Shown here piece after piece: positions 60,562 through 64,000 of a stretch of DNA of 64,000 bases. Each line of letters begins with the position of its first letter. Position 1 is the first letter of the stretch. Source of the DNA: Ornithinimicrobium sp. CNJ-824. GTDB taxonomy: Bacteria > Actinomycetota > Actinomycetes > Actinomycetales > Dermatophilaceae. The notes below the pieces were generated by a model. It ran no database searches, was not told the DNA's origin, and worked only from the letters and a program-made list of their open reading frames with translations. Where the stretch lies: contig NZ_MKKA01000022.1 of NCBI RefSeq assembly GCF_001942405.1, positions 124,001 to 188,000 of the forward strand, read 5' to 3'. Made by a program: the position numbers and the translations under genes.

Positions 60562-60602
60562 TCCTCCAAATTACCTGCCCCGGGCCCCGGCGGCGGGGTA
60601 GC

Positions 60603-60621
60603 GTACGACCATAGGTAGTAC
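60603..60621. promoter_or_regulatory. Palindrome at the presumed cydA promoter
   Basis: GTACGACCATAGGTAGTAC matches its own complement at 14 of 19 positions (GTAC-n-ACC-nnn-GGT-n-GTAC), 70 nt before cydA. The only AT-rich site there, so it likely overlaps the core promoter; BlaI or another cyd regulator could bind. Confidence 0.5.
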
Positions 60622-60690
60622 GCGCCCGCACCCTGCGGGACGTCCGCACGCCGCGCCCCGGGGGGGGCGCCGGCCCGTCAGGAAGAGCTC

Positions 60691-62148
60691 ATGGACGCAC
60701 TGGACCTTGCACGGTGGCAGTTCGGGATCACCACCGTCTACCACTTCTTCTTCGTGCCGATCACGATCGGGCTGAGCCTGCTCGTGGCGATCATGCAGAC
60801 GCAGTGGATGCGCACCCGCAACCCGCAGTGGCTGCGGCTGACCAAGTTCTTCGGCAAGCTGTTCACGATCAACTTCGCGCTCGGCCTGGTCACCGGCATC
60901 GTCCAGGAGTTCCAGTTCGGGATGAACTGGTCGGACTACTCCCGCTTCGTCGGCGACATCTTCGGGGCGCCGCTGGCGATCGAGGCGCTGCTGGCGTTCT
61001 TCCTCGAGTCGACCTTCCTGGGCCTGTGGATCTTCGGCTGGGGACGCGTCCCGGAGAAGCTGCACGCCTCGTTCATGTGGCTGGTGCACGTCGGGACCGT
61101 GCTGTCGGCCTACTTCATCCTCGCGGCCAACTCGTTCATGCAGAACCCGGTCGGCTACTGGATCAACCCCGACACCGGCCGCGCCGAGCTGACCGACTTC
61201 CTGGCCGTGATGACCAACCCGGTGCAGCTGGTGACCTTCCCGCACGTGGTCGCCGCGGCCTACATGACCGGCGCCGCGTTCGTCCTGGCCTTCGCGCTGT
61301 GGCACCTGTGGCGCCGCCAGACCCCCGGCGGCGACCTGCCGATGTACCGCAAGGCCGCACGCCTGGGCGCCTGGGCCCTGCTGATCGCCGGCGTCGCCGT
61401 CGTCGGCACCGGCGACGTCCAGGGCAAGATCATGACCGAGGTGCAGCCGATGAAGATGGCCGCCGCCGAGGGCCTCTACGAGGACGTCCCCGAGGGCGAG
61501 GGCGCACCCTTCTCGATCATCACCGTCGGCACGCTCGACGGGACCGAGGAGGTCTGGGCGGTCACCGTGCCCAAGCTGCTGTCCTACCTGGCCACCGGGT
61601 CGCTGGAGGGCGCGGTCGAGGGCATCGACCACATCCAGGAGCGCTACGAGCAGACCTACGCCGGCAGCGAGCTGACCGAGGTCGAGGACTACCGCCCGCT
61701 CATCCCGGTGACCTACTGGTCCTTCCGGCTGATGATGGGCCTGGGCTTCGCCGGGATGGCGGTCGGCGCCGCGGTGCTGTGGCGGCTGCGCGGCCGCGAC
61801 GGCGAGGAGGACCGGCTGACCTCCCGCTGGTGGGGCTGGGCCGGGGCGCTGGTGCTCTTCATGCCGCTGCTGGCCAACAGCTTCGGCTGGATCTTCACCG
61901 AGATGGGCCGTCAGCCGTGGCTGGTCATGGGCCTGATGACCACCCAGACCGGCGTCTCCCCCGGCACCACGACAGGCGAGGTGCTCACCTCGATGGTCGT
62001 CTTCACCCTGCTCTACGGCGCGCTGGCGGTCGTGGAGGTCGCGCTGATCCTGCGCTACGGCCGGGCCGGCGCCGAGGAGGTCCCCGAGGACGCCTCCTAC
62101 GACCCGCGGGACCGGTCCGACGACGACGCCTACGTCTTCTCCTACTGA
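60691..62148 (+). CDS. cydA: Cytochrome bd oxidase subunit I
   Basis: 485 aa. Starts MDALDLARWQFGITTVYHFF with the haem b595 His, GFAMNWSDYSRFVGDIFG-like region (NWSDYSRFVGDIFGAPLAIE), TFPHVVAAAYMTGAAFVLA with the haem b558 His, and GVSPGTTTGEVLTS near the C-terminus. The short length indicates the short-Q-loop type. Quinol oxidase with high oxygen affinity in the cytoplasmic membrane. AGGAAGAG precedes the ATG. Confidence 0.96.
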   Translation: MDALDLARWQFGITTVYHFFFVPITIGLSLLVAIMQTQWMRTRNPQWLRLTKFFGKLFTINFALGLVTGIVQEFQFGMNWSDYSRFVGDIFGAPLAIEALLAFFLESTFLGLWIFGWGRVPEKLHASFMWLVHVGTVLSAYFILAANSFMQNPVGYWINPDTGRAELTDFLAVMTNPVQLVTFPHVVAAAYMTGAAFVLAFALWHLWRRQTPGGDLPMYRKAARLGAWALLIAGVAVVGTGDVQGKIMTEVQPMKMAAAEGLYEDVPEGEGAPFSIITVGTLDGTEEVWAVTVPKLLSYLATGSLEGAVEGIDHIQERYEQTYAGSELTEVEDYRPLIPVTYWSFRLMMGLGFAGMAVGAAVLWRLRGRDGEEDRLTSRWWGWAGALVLFMPLLANSFGWIFTEMGRQPWLVMGLMTTQTGVSPGTTTGEVLTSMVVFTLLYGALAVVEVALILRYGRAGAEEVPEDASYDPRDRSDDDAYVFSY

Positions 62149-62176
62149 ACGCACGGCATACCCAAGGAAACGGATC

Positions 62177-63267
62177 ATGGAACTCACCACCGTCTGGTTC
62201 ATCCTCATCGCCGTGCTGTGGGTCGGCTACTTCGTCCTCGAGGGCTTCGACTACGGCGTCGGCACCCTGCTGCCGGTCCTCGGCCGGGACGAGACCGACG
62301 CGGGCACCGACGCGGTCCGGCACACCGGGGAGACCCGCCGCCGGCAGATGCTGTCCTCGATCGGCCCGTTCTGGGACGGCAACGAGGTGTGGCTGCTCAC
62401 CGCCGGCGGCGCGACCTTCGCGGCCTTCCCGCACTGGTACGCCACCCTGTTCTCCGGCTTCTACCTGCCGCTGCTGCTCATCCTCGTCGCGCTCATCGTG
62501 CGCGGGATCGGCCTGGAGTACCGCGGCAAGGTCGACTCGCGGACCTGGCGCGCCCGGATGGACGCGATGATCGTCGTCGGCTCGTTCCTGCCGGCGCTGC
62601 TGTGGGGCGTGGCGTTCACCAACATCGTCGTCGGCGTGCCGATCGACCAGGACATGGAGTACGTCGGCGGCTTCTTCAACCTGCTCAACCCGCTCGCCCT
62701 GCTCGGCGGCCTGGTGACGCTGACCCTCTTCGTCACCCACGGCGCCCTCTTCGTGGCGCTGAAGACCGACGGCCGGCTGCGCCACGACGCCCGCGCCTCG
62801 GCCTGAAGGTCGGCGTCGTCTCCGCCGCCCTCGCGGTGGTCTGGCTGGGCATGGTCCACGCCCGCACCGGGGGCCTGGTGTCCTGGGTGGCGGCGGCGCT
62901 GGCGGCCGTGGCCCTCGTGGCCGCGCTGCTCATGGCCTGGCGGGGCCGGGAGGGGTGGGCCTTCGCCGGGACCTTCGGTGCGATCGCGTTGGCGACGGTC
63001 TCGCTGTTCCTCGCGCTGTTCCCCGACGTCATGCCCTCCAGCCTCGACCCGGCCTGGTCGCTGACGGTGGAGAACGCCTCCTCCAGCCAGAAGACCCTGG
63101 GCATCATGACCGTCGTCGCGGTGATCTTCACCCCCATCGTGCTGCTCTACCAGTCGTGGACCTACTGGACCTTCCGCAAGCGGATCTCGGGCCACCACAT
63201 CCCGACCGACGTGCACCCCGCCGCCGCGACCGAGGAGACCCGGGCGGCGCTCGCCGGGGAGCGGTGA
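62177..63267 (+). CDS. cydB: Cytochrome bd oxidase subunit II, frameshifted
   Basis: About 363 aa. VGYFVLEGFDYGVGTLLPVL, GPFWDGNEVWLLTAGGATFA, FSGFYLPLLLILVALIVRGI are typical CydB. The frame slips near 62795; one added C gives ARRLGLKVGVVS and the rest of the protein (SSSQKTLGIMTVVAVIFTP). An unbroken cydB is expected for a working oxidase, so this is likely a sequence error. Overlaps cydD by 4 nt (GTGA). Confidence 0.95.
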
Positions 63268-64000
63268 GCGGCCGCCGCCACCCCCGGGGCCGGTCCGCCC
63301 GGACCGGCCCCTTCGACCCCCGCCTGCTGGAGGCGCTGCCCGCCACGCGCGGACCGGTGGCGGTGCTGTCGGTCCTCGGCGTGCTCGACGGCGTCGCCGC
63401 GGTCGCGCAGGCGGTCGTGCTGGCGCTGCTCGTCGCGCAGGTGGTCGGCGACGGCCCGGTCGGCCCGGTCCTCGCCGGGCTGGTGGGGCTGCTGGCCCTC
63501 CGCGGTCTGCTGGGCGGGGCCGGGGAGTATGCCGCGCGCCGGGCCGGGCAGCGGGTGTCCGGCCAGGTGCGCCTCGCCGTGCTCCGACGCTGGTCGGCCC
63601 GCCCCGAGGAGGAGCGCCCGCCGACGGACGTGGCGCTGACGCGGGCCACCGACGGGGTGACGGCCCTCGAGCCCTACGTCGCCCGCTACCTGCCGGCGCT
63701 GGTCACCGCCGCGGTCGTGCCGGCGCTGACCGTGCTCGTCCTGGCCGTCGTGGACGTGTGGAGCGCGCTCATCGTGGTCCTCACCCTGCCCCTGCTGCCG
63801 GTCTTCGCCGCGCTCGTGGGCCGGCACACCCAGGAGCAGACCGAGCGGCGCTGGGGCGCGATGGCGCTGCTCGGCGGCCACTTCCTCGACGTGGTCCGGG
63901 GGCTGCCGACGCTGGTGGCCTACGGCCGGGCCGACCACCAGGTCGGCGTCGTGCGGGAGGTCGGCGAGCGGCACCGGGCGGCCACGACCGCCACGCTGCG
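63264..64000 (+). CDS. cydD: CydD-type ABC transporter subunit, 5' part
   Basis: GTG start overlapping the cydB stop; open to the window end (245 codons seen). Membrane helices GPVAVLSVLGVLDGVAAVAQ, VLALLVAQVV, LPALVTAAVVPALTVLVLAV fit the transmembrane half of CydD/CydCD, with the motif TDGVTALEPYVARYLPAL and HFLDVVRGLPTLVAYGRA typical of CydD. Exports cysteine/glutathione needed for cytochrome bd assembly. The ATPase half lies beyond the window. Confidence 0.9.
   Translation, partial: MSGRRHPRGRSARTGPFDPRLLEALPATRGPVAVLSVLGVLDGVAAVAQAVVLALLVAQVVGDGPVGPVLAGLVGLLALRGLLGGAGEYAARRAGQRVSGQVRLAVLRRWSARPEEERPPTDVALTRATDGVTALEPYVARYLPALVTAAVVPALTVLVLAVVDVWSALIVVLTLPLLPVFAALVGRHTQEQTERRWGAMALLGGHFLDVVRGLPTLVAYGRADHQVGVVREVGERHRAATTATL

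Overview
The window is a very GC-rich stretch with actinobacterial gene content and codon use. GTG starts are common, genes overlap by ATGA or GTGA, and the heat-shock operon is the actinobacterial dnaK-grpE-dnaJ-hspR type with HAIR operators. A DUF222/HNH protein, two-permease ABC systems and a BlaI/M56 pair also fit. I would place it in the Actinomycetota, probably Micrococcales (an Intrasporangiaceae- or Ornithinimicrobium-like bacterium), but no rRNA or tRNA gene is present to confirm this.

Layout. 1-9.2 kb: macrodomain protein, CYTH-CHAD protein, RraB-like protein, DUF222-HNH protein, an MFS exporter coupled to an AAA ATPase, an amino-acid antiporter, a sirtuin and a protein-isoaspartate methyltransferase. 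9.3-15.8 kb: UvrA-like protein, then a NarL-type two-component system divergent from a drug/bacteriocin-type ABC transporter. 15.9-20.2 kb: dnaK-grpE-dnaJ-hspR. 20.3-21.9 kb: an accessory island of different base composition with transposon-end-like repeats, a broken TnsA-like endonuclease gene, a PadR regulator pair and a decapitated ABC ATPase. 21.9-25.8 kb: coiled-coil protein, AspT-type transporter, small KOW/CarD-like protein, and an ArsP-type permease with a thioredoxin-like partner behind a short leader peptide. 25.8-34.8 kb: patatin, enoyl-CoA hydratase, a catalytically degenerate hydrolase, GlgC-like protein, DUF2254, MscS, glyoxalase-like protein, glycosyltransferase and sugar dehydrogenase lipoprotein. 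34.8-42.6 kb: GT2-kinase fusion, DeoD, hydrolase, VWA protein, GNAT/NUDIX. 42.7-49.6 kb: phenylacetate genes paaN, paaI, paaH-like and paaK, with DUF2238, a Pyr_excise-type fusion and a broken DUF2200. 49.6-59.1 kb: operon of two giant FtsX-like permeases, two ATPases, a DivIVA-domain protein and galE. 59.1-64 kb: BlaI-M56 pair, then cydA-cydB-cydD (cut by the window end).

Two patterns run through the whole window. First, at least thirteen genes, plus the arsP leader peptide, have a TANNNT hexamer exactly 6-7 nt before an ATG/GTG start, which points to widespread leaderless transcription. In three cases the TAG stop codon of the previous gene is the first half of the -10. Second, about twenty otherwise conserved genes, including dnaK, dnaJ, cydB and galE, each carry a single-base indel. 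It is nearly always one base missing from a short homopolymer, so I read these as assembly errors and annotate the genes as intact with a stated frameshift position. The candidates for real decay are the transposon relic and the truncated ABC ATPase. DUF2200 is uncertain: one of its two lesions is the same kind of missing base.
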